DNA of 46,524 nt, taken from assembly GCF_900142885.1 (NCBI RefSeq), contig NZ_FRCL01000020.1, positions 1 through 46,524 on the forward strand, in the 5' to 3' direction. The notes under the pieces are model-generated. The model did no database searches. It saw only the letters and a list, made by a program, of their open reading frames with translations, and had not been told where the DNA came from. How positions within the stretch are numbered: the stretch's first letter is position 1; every line of letters starts with the position of its first letter. Shown piece by piece: positions 20,987 through 28,685 of this stretch. The translations under genes were made by a program, and so were the position numbers. The DNA is from Flavobacterium xinjiangense. Its GTDB lineage: Bacteria > Bacteroidota > Bacteroidia > Flavobacteriales > Flavobacteriaceae.

Positions 20987-22531
20987 ATGGAAAACTTCAG
21001 AAATATTAATCCTGTGAAGGTTGATAAAACTACTATAATAAGCCTTGAAAAAGGAAAATTGCAACCACAGGTTCTCGATCTAGAAGAGGCTGTGCTTGGC
21101 GCGATGATGATTGATAAAAAAGGGGTTGATGATGTAATTGACATTTTACAACCCGATGCTTTTTATAAAGAAGCACACAAACATATTTTTGAGGCTATCG
21201 TTCAACTGTTTACTGAAACACAGCCAATTGACTTATTAACCGTTTCTGCCCAACTTAAGAAAAATGCAAAATTAGAATTGGCAGGCGGGGATTTTTACTT
21301 AATTCAGCTTACGCAAAAGATTTCGTCTTCGGCACACATTGAATTTCACTCCAGAATTATTCTCCAAAAATTTATTCAACGAAGTCTGATTCGAATTTCT
21401 ACCGAAATCATTGAAGATTCTTATGATGAAACAACAGATGTTTTCGATTTGTTGGACAGAGCTGAATCCAAATTGTACGAGGTAACGCAAGGGAATATAA
21501 AACGTAGTTCTGAAACGGCCCAAAGTTTAGTGTTGCAGGCTAAAAAACGTATTGAAGAAATAGCAGGACAAGAAGGATTGAGTGGTGTGGCAACCGGTTT
21601 TGATAAATTGGATAAGATTACTTCTGGTTGGCAACCAAGTGATTTAATTATTATAGCGGCAAGGCCAGCAATGGGAAAGACCGCATTTGTATTATCAATG
21701 GCTCGAAATATGGCAATTGATTTTGGAATGCCTGTTGCGTTATTTTCTCTGGAAATGGCATCAGTGCAGTTAATCACCCGTTTGATTTCATCTGAAACTG
21801 GTCTGTCATCGGAGAAATTGCGTACCGGAAAACTGGAAAAACACGAATGGGAACAATTGAGCACCAAAGTGAAGAATCTGGAAAAGGCACCCTTATACAT
21901 TGATGATACACCTTCATTGTCTATTTTTGATTTAAGAGCAAAAGCAAGACGTTTGGTTTCACAGCATGGTATCCGAATTATTATTGTCGATTATTTGCAA
22001 TTGATGACCGCCGGTGGAAACGGAAAAGGGGGAGGAAATAGAGAACAGGAGATTTCTACGATTTCCCGAAACTTAAAAGCATTAGCGAAGGAGTTGAATG
22101 TTCCTGTTATTGCACTTTCTCAGTTATCTCGTGCGGTTGAAACGCGTGGATCCAGCAAAAGACCGTTGCTTTCTGACCTTCGTGAATCAGGGGCGATTGA
22201 GCAAGATGCCGATATTGTATCGTTTCTATACCGTCCTGAATATTACAAAATTGACGAATGGGATGATGATGAAGCTTCACCAACTGCTGGTCAGGCAGAA
22301 ATAATGATTGCCAAACACCGTAATGGTAGTATTGAAAACGTTCGTTTGAAGTTTATCGGACATTTGGGTAAATTTGATAACTTGGAAGATTACAGTGGCA
22401 GTTACGATGATTTACCATCGAGTATGAATCAAGATGACAATCCTTTTATCACTAAAAATCTCCCATCAGCTAATGAAGCTTTTGGCAGTAATTTGAATGA
22501 CGAAGATGATGATAGTGATGTACCGTTTTAG
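20987..22531 (+). CDS. dnaB: Replicative DNA helicase
   Basis: The 514-residue hexameric helicase unwinds DNA ahead of the replisome. The N-terminal domain (about 25-130, VLDLEEAVLGAMMIDKKG) interacts with primase. The RecA-like domain has Walker A IIAARPAMGKTAF (around 225), Walker B IIIVDYLQLM (around 330), a sensor ALSQLSRAVE and the arginine-finger region KRPLLSDLRESGAIEQDADIV. The tail is acidic and low in complexity (DEDDDSDVPF), longer than in E. coli but common in this phylum. The upstream TACTTTCG lies only a few bases before the ATG, suggesting a very short leader. Confidence 0.97.
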   Translation: MENFRNINPVKVDKTTIISLEKGKLQPQVLDLEEAVLGAMMIDKKGVDDVIDILQPDAFYKEAHKHIFEAIVQLFTETQPIDLLTVSAQLKKNAKLELAGGDFYLIQLTQKISSSAHIEFHSRIILQKFIQRSLIRISTEIIEDSYDETTDVFDLLDRAESKLYEVTQGNIKRSSETAQSLVLQAKKRIEEIAGQEGLSGVATGFDKLDKITSGWQPSDLIIIAARPAMGKTAFVLSMARNMAIDFGMPVALFSLEMASVQLITRLISSETGLSSEKLRTGKLEKHEWEQLSTKVKNLEKAPLYIDDTPSLSIFDLRAKARRLVSQHGIRIIIVDYLQLMTAGGNGKGGGNREQEISTISRNLKALAKELNVPVIALSQLSRAVETRGSSKRPLLSDLRESGAIEQDADIVSFLYRPEYYKIDEWDDDEASPTAGQAEIMIAKHRNGSIENVRLKFIGHLGKFDNLEDYSGSYDDLPSSMNQDDNPFITKNLPSANEAFGSNLNDEDDDSDVPF

Positions 22532-22578
22532 AAAAATAAAATAAAACCGACTCATCTTTTATTTCTGTACCATTAAAT

Positions 22579-22610
22579 AAGCCTAAACTCCCTACAGATT
22601 TAGGCTTTTT
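22579..22610 (+). terminator. Terminator of dnaB
   Basis: AAGCCTAAA (22579-22587) and TTTAGGCTT (22599-22607) form a 9-bp stem with an 11-nt loop followed by T residues, 48 bp after the dnaB stop. Confidence 0.85.
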
Positions 22611-22699
22611 GCAATATTATAATTTGGTCATTAGTTTTGTTAAGGTAATATTAATTAGTAGTTTAGCGAATAATTGTATTAATTTAATAACAAAGAAGT

Positions 22700-23089
22700 A
22701 TGTCTGAAGAGCGTTCAACCCAAAACCTAGCATCAAATAAAGTAACAAACGCAATCTCACTTAAAGAAGCACAACGGTGGGCTAAGCGTTGGTCTAAAGA
22801 AGAGGGCAATTACAATAAACACCAACAGGTACACGCCTTTTTAATTCCAAAAAAAGATGTTCTGGAAGTACTGGTTGAAGGAATTGATGCGGTAAGAGCG
22901 TACATTGGTGTGGATGATAATGGAGTCGAAAAATTAATGATTGTTGGAACTAAATTTGATTCTTCAACGGGTATTTACGTAGATATGATATCACAAGGAG
23001 ATGGGGTCAATAAAGAAGTGGATGGTATTTATGATTTTACAGAACCTTGTCCTCCGGCATGCGATCCAAAAAGTCCAATGTTTAAATAA
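22700..23089 (+). CDS. Conserved hypothetical protein, first gene of a sensor operon
   Basis: The 129-residue cytosolic protein contains SLKEAQRWAKRWSKEEG, HAFLIPKKDVLEVL and AYIGVDDNGVEKLMIVGTK, and ends in a cysteine/proline-rich tail TEPCPPACDPKSP. I recognise it only as a type of small Bacteroidota protein with no assigned function. The tail cysteines could bind metal or be redox-active. It lies 7 bp ahead of a membrane-protein gene and, with the kinase and regulator that follow, forms a four-gene operon (22700-25192), so a link to signalling is plausible. Confidence 0.75.
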   Translation: MSEERSTQNLASNKVTNAISLKEAQRWAKRWSKEEGNYNKHQQVHAFLIPKKDVLEVLVEGIDAVRAYIGVDDNGVEKLMIVGTKFDSSTGIYVDMISQGDGVNKEVDGIYDFTEPCPPACDPKSPMFK

Positions 23090-23096
23090 AAACGAT

Positions 23097-23735
23097 ATGT
23101 TAAGAATATTTGCAAATATTGGTAATTTGATTTTAATATGTAATTTAATTCTATTTATTAGAGACTTTCGATTTCAAAATAAGGGATTTAAGATTTTTAC
23201 TTTTTATCTGGGAATCATTTTTAGTATTCAATTGGGATCAAAAATTTTGGTGAATCTTCATTATCAAAATTTATACCTCTCCCATTTTTATTTTATTGGG
23301 CAATTTATAATGTTGAGTTTTTTTTATAAAAATTTATTCAAAGAGGCACTTCAAAAAAGAATGGTAAACATTGGATTTGTTTTTTGCTTGTTAGTTTTAG
23401 GAATTCAATACGGCTTAGCTCCCAGTCTATTATTTAAATTCAATTTGTTTGAAATTTTCATAACCTCATTTTTACTGATTATTTATGCCGCTTTTCATTT
23501 TTATAATATGCTAAATTCCAAAAAAGAATTTTATTACATTAATATGGGAGTTTTACTTTACTTGTTTGGGAGCATCGTTTTGTTTTTAGCGGGTAACCTT
23601 ATGGCAACTTTAAGTCCAAAAATCAATAAGATTCCGTGGATTCTTAATGCAATATTATTTATCGTCTATCAAATTTTCATATTTGTTGAGTGGCGAAAAA
23701 GTAATTCCAAAAAGATAATTAATGCAATTTTATGA
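23097..23735 (+). CDS. Polytopic membrane protein in a two-component operon
   Basis: The 212-residue protein (start MLRIFANIGNLILICN) has six or seven hydrophobic segments with short loops and ends in a basic cytosolic tail (EWRKSNSKKIINAIL). A longer frame upstream overlaps the preceding gene and is not needed. No catalytic domain is visible. The gene overlaps the downstream histidine kinase gene by 4 bases (ATGA). A small multi-spanning protein in this position could be the sensor input for the kinase, which has only one membrane segment of its own. Confidence 0.7.
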   Translation: MLRIFANIGNLILICNLILFIRDFRFQNKGFKIFTFYLGIIFSIQLGSKILVNLHYQNLYLSHFYFIGQFIMLSFFYKNLFKEALQKRMVNIGFVFCLLVLGIQYGLAPSLLFKFNLFEIFITSFLLIIYAAFHFYNMLNSKKEFYYINMGVLLYLFGSIVLFLAGNLMATLSPKINKIPWILNAILFIVYQIFIFVEWRKSNSKKIINAIL

Positions 23736-24523
23736 AAGTAAACACTTTACATGAAAATGATATAATTGAGATTATTCTATACACTTGCTTCGCTTTTCTT
23801 TTAATGGGGATAGTAATGGTCTTATTTTTTTATTTTTCAAGAAAGAAGATTATTCAGAAAGAATTAGAGAAGAAAGATCTGGAAATTCAATATCAAAAAG
23901 AGCTTTTGAGTGCCGTAATCATTACTCAGGAGGAAGAACGTAAACGTATTGCCCAGGACTTGCATGATGACATTAGTTCTAAACTTAATGTTGTTTCTTT
24001 AAATAGTCATCTGCTCAATACTCCTAATTTATCTTCAGGAGAAGTTAGTGAAATTACTGCCAATATTATTAATCTCACCGCTAAGGCTCTGGACAATTCA
24101 AGGAAAATTGCACATGGACTTTTGCCTCCGGTTCTCGACAAATTTGGACTTCATGCCGGTGTTGAGGAATTATGTTTAGAGTTTAGTAGCGCTAAACTAA
24201 TTAGTGTAAACTATGAAAATAATGTTTCATTTGATATTTTAGATAATGACAGGCATTTACATGTATTTAGAATTTTGCAAGAACTGATGAATAATTCACT
24301 TCGACACGGAAAAGCAACACTAATATCTATTCTTTTTGAAAACGATAAAGATGGCAAAATATGCTATTATTCTGATAACGGAATTGGTTTTGATATAGCT
24401 AATCATAAAAATCAGAAAGGGCTCGGTATGAAAAATATTGAGAGTAGAGTAGCTTTCTTAAAAGGGACAATTGCTATGGATTCCTCAATTAACAACGGGA
24501 TTTCAGTAGTTTTTAATTTTTAA
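23732..24523 (+). CDS. Sensor histidine kinase, NarX/DesK-type (HisKA_3)
   Basis: The 263-residue kinase has one N-terminal membrane helix (IILYTCFAFLLMGIVMVLFFYF), a coiled-coil linker and a HisKA_3 dimerisation region: EEERKRIAQDLHDDISSKLN around residue 70, with His as phosphoacceptor. The ATPase domain carries FRILQELMNNSLRHGKA (N box) and YYSDNGIGFD (G1 box). This architecture is standard for kinases paired with NarL-type regulators, and the next gene, 3 bp away, is one. The start overlaps the membrane-protein stop by 4 bases. Confidence 0.9.
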   Translation: MKVNTLHENDIIEIILYTCFAFLLMGIVMVLFFYFSRKKIIQKELEKKDLEIQYQKELLSAVIITQEEERKRIAQDLHDDISSKLNVVSLNSHLLNTPNLSSGEVSEITANIINLTAKALDNSRKIAHGLLPPVLDKFGLHAGVEELCLEFSSAKLISVNYENNVSFDILDNDRHLHVFRILQELMNNSLRHGKATLISILFENDKDGKICYYSDNGIGFDIANHKNQKGLGMKNIESRVAFLKGTIAMDSSINNGISVVFNF

Positions 24524-24526
24524 AGA

Positions 24527-25192
24527 ATGAATGACACAATCAAAATAATATTGGTAGACGATGAATTACTTTTTAGAAAAGGAATTTCATTTTTGTTGGA
24601 GCGGGAAAAAAACCTAGAGGTTATTTTTGAAGCTTCAAATGGAGATGAGCTCATTTCTTTTCTACAGTTAAATAGTAATCATCCGGACATTATTATTATG
24701 GATTTGAAAATGCCGGTGATTAATGGAGTAGAAGCCACTAAAATTATTCGTAAAGAGTTTCCTGAAATCAAAATTATTGCACTTACCAGTTATGATTCTA
24801 AATCCTTTGTTGCCAATATGATTGATGTGGGTGCCGTTTCGTATTTGATAAAAAATGCAACGCCTCAAGACTTGTTAACTACCATAAATGAGGTTGCGTT
24901 AAAAGGATTTTACTACACGGATTCTGTTATTAAAGTTATTAAGGAAGATGTTTTGACTAATAAGAAACTCAAAAGCAATTTTGACAATAACTTCCTTACC
25001 AAGCGGGAGATTGAAGTGCTTAAACTTATTTGTTCCCAGAAAAGTTCAGTTGAAATAGGGGAACAGCTTTTCATAAGCCCCAGAACGGTTGAAGGGCATC
25101 GCAATAGTTTATTACTGAAAACACAATCCAAAAATATTGCCGGATTAGTGGTTTATGCTGTGCAAAATGATATTATTATAATGGAAATTTAA
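24527..25192 (+). CDS. NarL/LuxR-type response regulator
   Basis: The 221-residue regulator has a receiver domain (about 5-125) with the acidic pair in ILVDDELLFRKG and the phosphorylated Asp in IIIMDLKMPVINGVEA. The conserved Thr/Lys positions follow as IALTSYDS and SYLIKNATPQD. The C-terminal LuxR helix-turn-helix reads LTKREIEVLKLICSQKSSVEIGE and then ISPRTVEGHRNSL (about 155-205). It should be phosphorylated by the kinase encoded just upstream. The target genes are not visible. No terminator is obvious; the opposing DUF547 gene ends 30 bp beyond. Confidence 0.92.
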   Translation: MNDTIKIILVDDELLFRKGISFLLEREKNLEVIFEASNGDELISFLQLNSNHPDIIIMDLKMPVINGVEATKIIRKEFPEIKIIALTSYDSKSFVANMIDVGAVSYLIKNATPQDLLTTINEVALKGFYYTDSVIKVIKEDVLTNKKLKSNFDNNFLTKREIEVLKLICSQKSSVEIGEQLFISPRTVEGHRNSLLLKTQSKNIAGLVVYAVQNDIIIMEI

Positions 25193-25221
25193 GGTTTTTG
25201 GCTTTTTACCAAACAAATAAA

Positions 25222-25902
25222 TTAGGAAGCAAATTTGATTTTATCAATTGGCTTTGCAGTTTTGAATCGAAGTCTATATGTCGAAAAGTCTTTCGTGAAG
25301 GTAGTTTCCATTATTTTTTTGACAGATTTTTTTCCGCCAAAATCCTTTAAATTGTGCAATATAAAATCCGAAACTTGAATTGTTTTTGCATCATGATCAA
25401 ATTCCGTTTTTAATTCAATAAAATTTTTTGCAACTAAACTGAGTTGTTGATCTATATGTTTACTGTCGTAAGTAGGAATAGAAATGCTCATTACTTTAAT
25501 ACTTCTTAAAGCAAAATGAATTCTATAATCGACCTTTTCAACTGCTGTCCTCGTTATAAAACTGGAGTAAAATGGATTTGTGAAATATCCATAGCCCATT
25601 TTGAATTTATATTTTCTTAATATTCCATGTTCAATATCATCTAAAGAGAGAATCGTGTGAGATATTTTGATTCTTTTGATGTTCAAAATTCTGTTACTTT
25701 CTTTCGTTTCATTCGAAATGATGATATAGAATGCATGGTATATGTTAATCCAAAATACTTTTTTGAGATCATCTGCATACAGACTTTTTTCAAGTTTTGA
25801 CTGTCTGATATAAAATAATTGCCGTCTAAGCGATGTTGTATCTTCTCCTGCCTGTGATGATATAAGAATTTCTTCCGATAAAGCTATGAAGTGATTTTTC
25901 AA
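25222..25902 (-). CDS. DUF547 domain protein
   Basis: The 226-residue protein matches the DUF547 pattern: KKVFWINIYHAFYIII (the conserved K..F.IN.YN region, here YHAF), then LSLDDIEHGILRKYK, then DYRIHFALRSIKVMSI, where H is followed in most members by a cysteine region. A papain-like thiol-hydrolase fold has been proposed for such domains, but no classical triad can be confirmed here, so activity is open. There is no signal peptide. It runs convergent to the two-component operon. A tiny membrane-protein gene lies 36 bp upstream on the same strand. Confidence 0.75.
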   Translation of the reverse strand: MKNHFIALSEEILISSQAGEDTTSLRRQLFYIRQSKLEKSLYADDLKKVFWINIYHAFYIIISNETKESNRILNIKRIKISHTILSLDDIEHGILRKYKFKMGYGYFTNPFYSSFITRTAVEKVDYRIHFALRSIKVMSISIPTYDSKHIDQQLSLVAKNFIELKTEFDHDAKTIQVSDFILHNLKDFGGKKSVKKIMETTFTKDFSTYRLRFKTAKPIDKIKFAS

Positions 25903-25938
25903 AATAATCGTTTGTTGCGTTATAAAGCGTAAATATTC

Positions 25939-26079
25939 CTAATTAAAAAAAAGCTGATAACACATTACATAGAAAGTTAAAATAAGTAGTACTAGCAGAA
26001 GTATTCCAATGTTTATTATAAAAATCTTTATATTGAAAGGTTTTGTCTTTTTCTTAAAGTCTATTTCTAAATTTTCCAT
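25939..26079 (-). CDS. Small single-span membrane protein
   Basis: A 46-residue reading frame: MENLEIDFKKKTKPFNIKIF, then a hydrophobic stretch (IINIGILLLVLLILTFYVMC) and a short end YQLFFN. A charged N-terminus plus a single strong helix is typical of small membrane proteins. It precedes the DUF547 gene by 36 bp on the same strand and may be co-transcribed. It is supported only by composition and position. Confidence 0.45.
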   Translation of the reverse strand: MENLEIDFKKKTKPFNIKIFIINIGILLLVLLILTFYVMCYQLFFN

Positions 26080-26195
26080 TTCTACTTTGCTTTTATATCG
26101 AAGTGTAAATTTATACACTTGATATAGTTTGTCTATGCGTATATTTACGTGTTTTTTCTCAAAAAGGATTTTGGGTTTTATTTTAAAGTGAAATT

Positions 26196-26228
26196 TTTGT
26201 CATTTCAAGTACTTACTTTCTATCTTTG
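26196..26228 (+). promoter_or_regulatory. Promoter of the exported AsnB-labelled gene and glutaminase
   Basis: TTTG at 26196-26199 and TATCTTTG at 26221-26228 with a 21-bp spacer match the Bacteroidota promoter. The -7 box sits inside a palindrome, TATCTTTGATAGATA, 22 bp before the start codon. Confidence 0.7.
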
Positions 26229-26249
26229 ATAGATAAAAATCAATAAACG

Positions 26250-27509
26250 ATGTTGAAGCGAATTATTTATACTTTTGTCATTCTACTTTCTTTTTCTGCA
26301 AAAGCTTCATTTATTTTGTTGCCAATGGATGAAACCACGCAACAAAATCATCTAAAAGCTTATGGAATTACATATTGGTGTTTAGATAAAAATTATAAAG
26401 CAAGTTGGTTATTGAATTATCGTGGAGGGTCATTTTTATTACCTGATGCACCTGAAATACGTAGAGAATGCCAAATTAGAGGAGTTAGTTTTGAAATCCT
26501 CTCGGATAGTGAAGAAACCAAGATATTGGAGGATATATCTAGCCCTTCACAAAACATGGAAACTGTTATTTTGGAAAAAGCGCCTAAAATTGCAGTTTAT
26601 ACGCCCGAAGGGAAACAACCTTGGGATGATGCTGTTACCATGGTTCTGACTTATGCCGAAATTCCTTTTACGCCTATATATGATGAAGAAGTTTTAAGCG
26701 ACCAACTGCTACTTTATGATTGGTTGCATTTACATCATGAAGATTTTACCGGGCAATACGGTAAGTTTTTTGGGGCTTATAGGAATGCACCTTGGTATAT
26801 TGAGCAAAAGAAAGAAGCTGAAATTTTAGCTGCAAAATTAGGATACCCAAAAGTCTCTCAAGAAAAAGTTGCTGTTGCCAAAAAGATTAGAGATTTTGTA
26901 ATTGGTGGAGGATTTATGTTTGCCATGTGTTCAGCAACCGATAGTTTTGACATTGCTTTAGCTGCCGATGGTGTCGATATTTGCGAGACTATGTTTGATG
27001 GAGATGCGAGCGATGCTAATTTTCAATCGAAGATGAATTACGGTTCTACGTTTGCATTCAAAGATTTTATTTTAGAAAGAAGACCGGAGCAATATGAATT
27101 TTCAGATATCGATATGACTTTGAAAAGGCGGATTCCAATGGAAAAGGATTATTTCACTTTGATGGAATTTTCGGCAAAATGGGATCCTATTCCCAGCATG
27201 TTGTGTCAAAATCATACCCAACTCGTAAAAGGTTTTATGGGGCAAACTACCTCTTTTGACCCCTCGCTTATTAAATCTAATGTTTTGGTTATGGGAACCT
27301 GTGAATTGAATGGCGAAGTTCGTTATCTTCATGGAGAAAAAGGCAAAGGGATGTATACGTTTTATGGCGGTCATGACCCTGAAGATTTTCAGCATCAGGT
27401 CGGCGATCCTCCCACAGTTCTGGATTTGCATCCTAATTCTCCGGGTTATCGCTTGATTTTGAATAATGTGTTATTTCCTGCTGCAAGAAAGAAAAAACAG
27501 AAAACGTAA
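26250..27509 (+). CDS. Exported protein of the family often labelled asparagine synthetase B
   Basis: The 419-residue protein has a signal peptide (about 1-19, ending KASF) and so is expected outside the cytoplasm. Homologues in Bacteroidota are commonly annotated asparagine synthetase B, but no AsnB features are visible: there is no N-terminal Cys nucleophile and no PP-loop (SGGxDS). Instead the sequence around IAVYTPEGKQPWDDAVTMVL (residue 110) and GGGFMFAMCSATDSFDIALA (residue 225, a possible nucleophile elbow with Cys) resembles class I glutamine-amidotransferase-like or ThuA-like folds. It starts a two-gene operon with glutaminase (31-bp gap) beside the cyanophycin genes, so a role in amide-nitrogen handling is plausible. 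Confidence 0.65.
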   Translation: MLKRIIYTFVILLSFSAKASFILLPMDETTQQNHLKAYGITYWCLDKNYKASWLLNYRGGSFLLPDAPEIRRECQIRGVSFEILSDSEETKILEDISSPSQNMETVILEKAPKIAVYTPEGKQPWDDAVTMVLTYAEIPFTPIYDEEVLSDQLLLYDWLHLHHEDFTGQYGKFFGAYRNAPWYIEQKKEAEILAAKLGYPKVSQEKVAVAKKIRDFVIGGGFMFAMCSATDSFDIALAADGVDICETMFDGDASDANFQSKMNYGSTFAFKDFILERRPEQYEFSDIDMTLKRRIPMEKDYFTLMEFSAKWDPIPSMLCQNHTQLVKGFMGQTTSFDPSLIKSNVLVMGTCELNGEVRYLHGEKGKGMYTFYGGHDPEDFQHQVGDPPTVLDLHPNSPGYRLILNNVLFPAARKKKQKT

Positions 27510-27539
27510 TCATACTTTTAAATCGATAAAATTCTTTAC

Positions 27540-28451
27540 ATGAATTACAAAGTCATTTTACAAGAAATATATAATGAATCTGAAAAACTTGCTACACTAG
27601 GGAAGATTACTTCTTCCATTCCTGAATTAGGTAAAGTGGATCCGGATAAATTTGGAATACATTTAACCACAATTGCTGGCGAGGACTTTGGAATAGGTGA
27701 TAGTGAGGAGAAATTTTCGATCCAGAGTATTTCTAAAGCACTGACTGTTGCATTGGCGTTTTCTTTTCTGGATGAAAAAATATGGGAACGAGTAGGAGTT
27801 GAGCCATCAGGGAGTGCCTTTAATTCCTTAGTACAATTAGAATATGAAAAAGGAATTCCCCGAAATCCTTTTATCAATGCCGGCGCAATTGTTATTGCTG
27901 ATATTCTTGTAACTCATTTGAAAAACCCAAAACAAGATTTTCTGAATTTTATAAGAATGATTTGTGGGAGTCCAAAGATCGATTTTAATTTAAAAGTGGC
28001 ACAATCTGAAAAAGATACTCGTTTCAGGAATGCTGCTTTAGCTAATTTTTTAAAATCTTTTGGAAATATACATAATGATGTTGATGAAGTTCTGGATTTT
28101 TATTTTCACCAATGTGCGATTGAAATGACATGCAAGGAATTAGCACATTCCTTTTTCTTTTTTGCCAATGAAGGAAAAACTAAAGCGGGAGTGCCAATTT
28201 TGACTAAAAGTCAGGTAAAAAGGCTTAATGCTTTGATGCAAAGTTGTGGATTTTATGATGAGTCAGGAGAGTTTACTTATAAGGTGGGATTGCCTGGTAA
28301 AAGCGGAATTGGAGGAGGAATTGCGGCTTTGTATCCTAAAAATTTTGTTGTTGCCACTTGGAGCCCTCGACTTAACCAAAAAGGAAATTCAGAGTTGGGG
28401 ATGAATGCTTTGGAATTATTAACAACAAAAACAGAAATGTCAATTTTTTAG
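27540..28451 (+). CDS. glsA: Glutaminase
   Basis: The 303-residue enzyme hydrolyses glutamine to glutamate and ammonia. It is of the serine-dependent beta-lactamase-like type. FSIQSISKALTVALAF around residue 60 holds the catalytic Ser and Lys (SxxK), SGSAFNSL and GIPRNPFINAGAIV follow, then LANFLKSFGNI and GLPGKSGIGGGIAALYP. Length and motif order match E. coli YbaS/YneH-type enzymes. There is no signal peptide. It lies in tandem behind the exported AsnB-labelled gene and converges with cyanophycin synthetase. Confidence 0.93.
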   Translation: MNYKVILQEIYNESEKLATLGKITSSIPELGKVDPDKFGIHLTTIAGEDFGIGDSEEKFSIQSISKALTVALAFSFLDEKIWERVGVEPSGSAFNSLVQLEYEKGIPRNPFINAGAIVIADILVTHLKNPKQDFLNFIRMICGSPKIDFNLKVAQSEKDTRFRNAALANFLKSFGNIHNDVDEVLDFYFHQCAIEMTCKELAHSFFFFANEGKTKAGVPILTKSQVKRLNALMQSCGFYDESGEFTYKVGLPGKSGIGGGIAALYPKNFVVATWSPRLNQKGNSELGMNALELLTTKTEMSIF

Positions 28452-28480
28452 AAATATAGTTCTTTAAAACGGTATGGATT

Positions 28481-28597
28481 ATAGCCCTGATTACTTCACT
28501 TAATTTCTATTTTTTTTGAGTTCAGTGAATTTCATTTGAGCCGATATCCTTTGAGAGGAACGAACAAAGATAAAGGCGAAAGCAGGAAACAGCTCCT
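28481..28597 (+). repeat. Flavobacterial intergenic repeat element, copy B (with nested insert)
   Basis: It begins ATAGCCCTGAT and ends GAAAGCAGGAAACAGCTCC, with ATCCTTTGAGAGG and CGAACAAAGAT between. After AGCCCTGA comes an extra ~50 bp (28491-28540) that starts TTACTTCACTT and contains GAGTTCAGTGAA, homologous to the insert of copy A but at a different place in the element. It lies downstream of glsA. Confidence 0.6.
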
Positions 28598-28641
28598 AAA
28601 TATTTATAATGTGATAAAATGCAGTCATCATTTATCAAAAA

Positions 28642-28667
28642 AAAAGCTACTTTTTACAGTAGCTTTT
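28642..28667. terminator. Bidirectional terminator between glsA and cphA
   Basis: AAAAGCTACT (28642-28651) and AGTAGCTTTT (28658-28667) form a perfect 10-bp stem with a 6-nt loop. Poly-A to the left makes it a typical terminator for the minus-strand cphA transcript, 19 bp after its stop. Confidence 0.88.
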
Positions 28668-28685
28668 GTTATTTAATGAAAAAAG

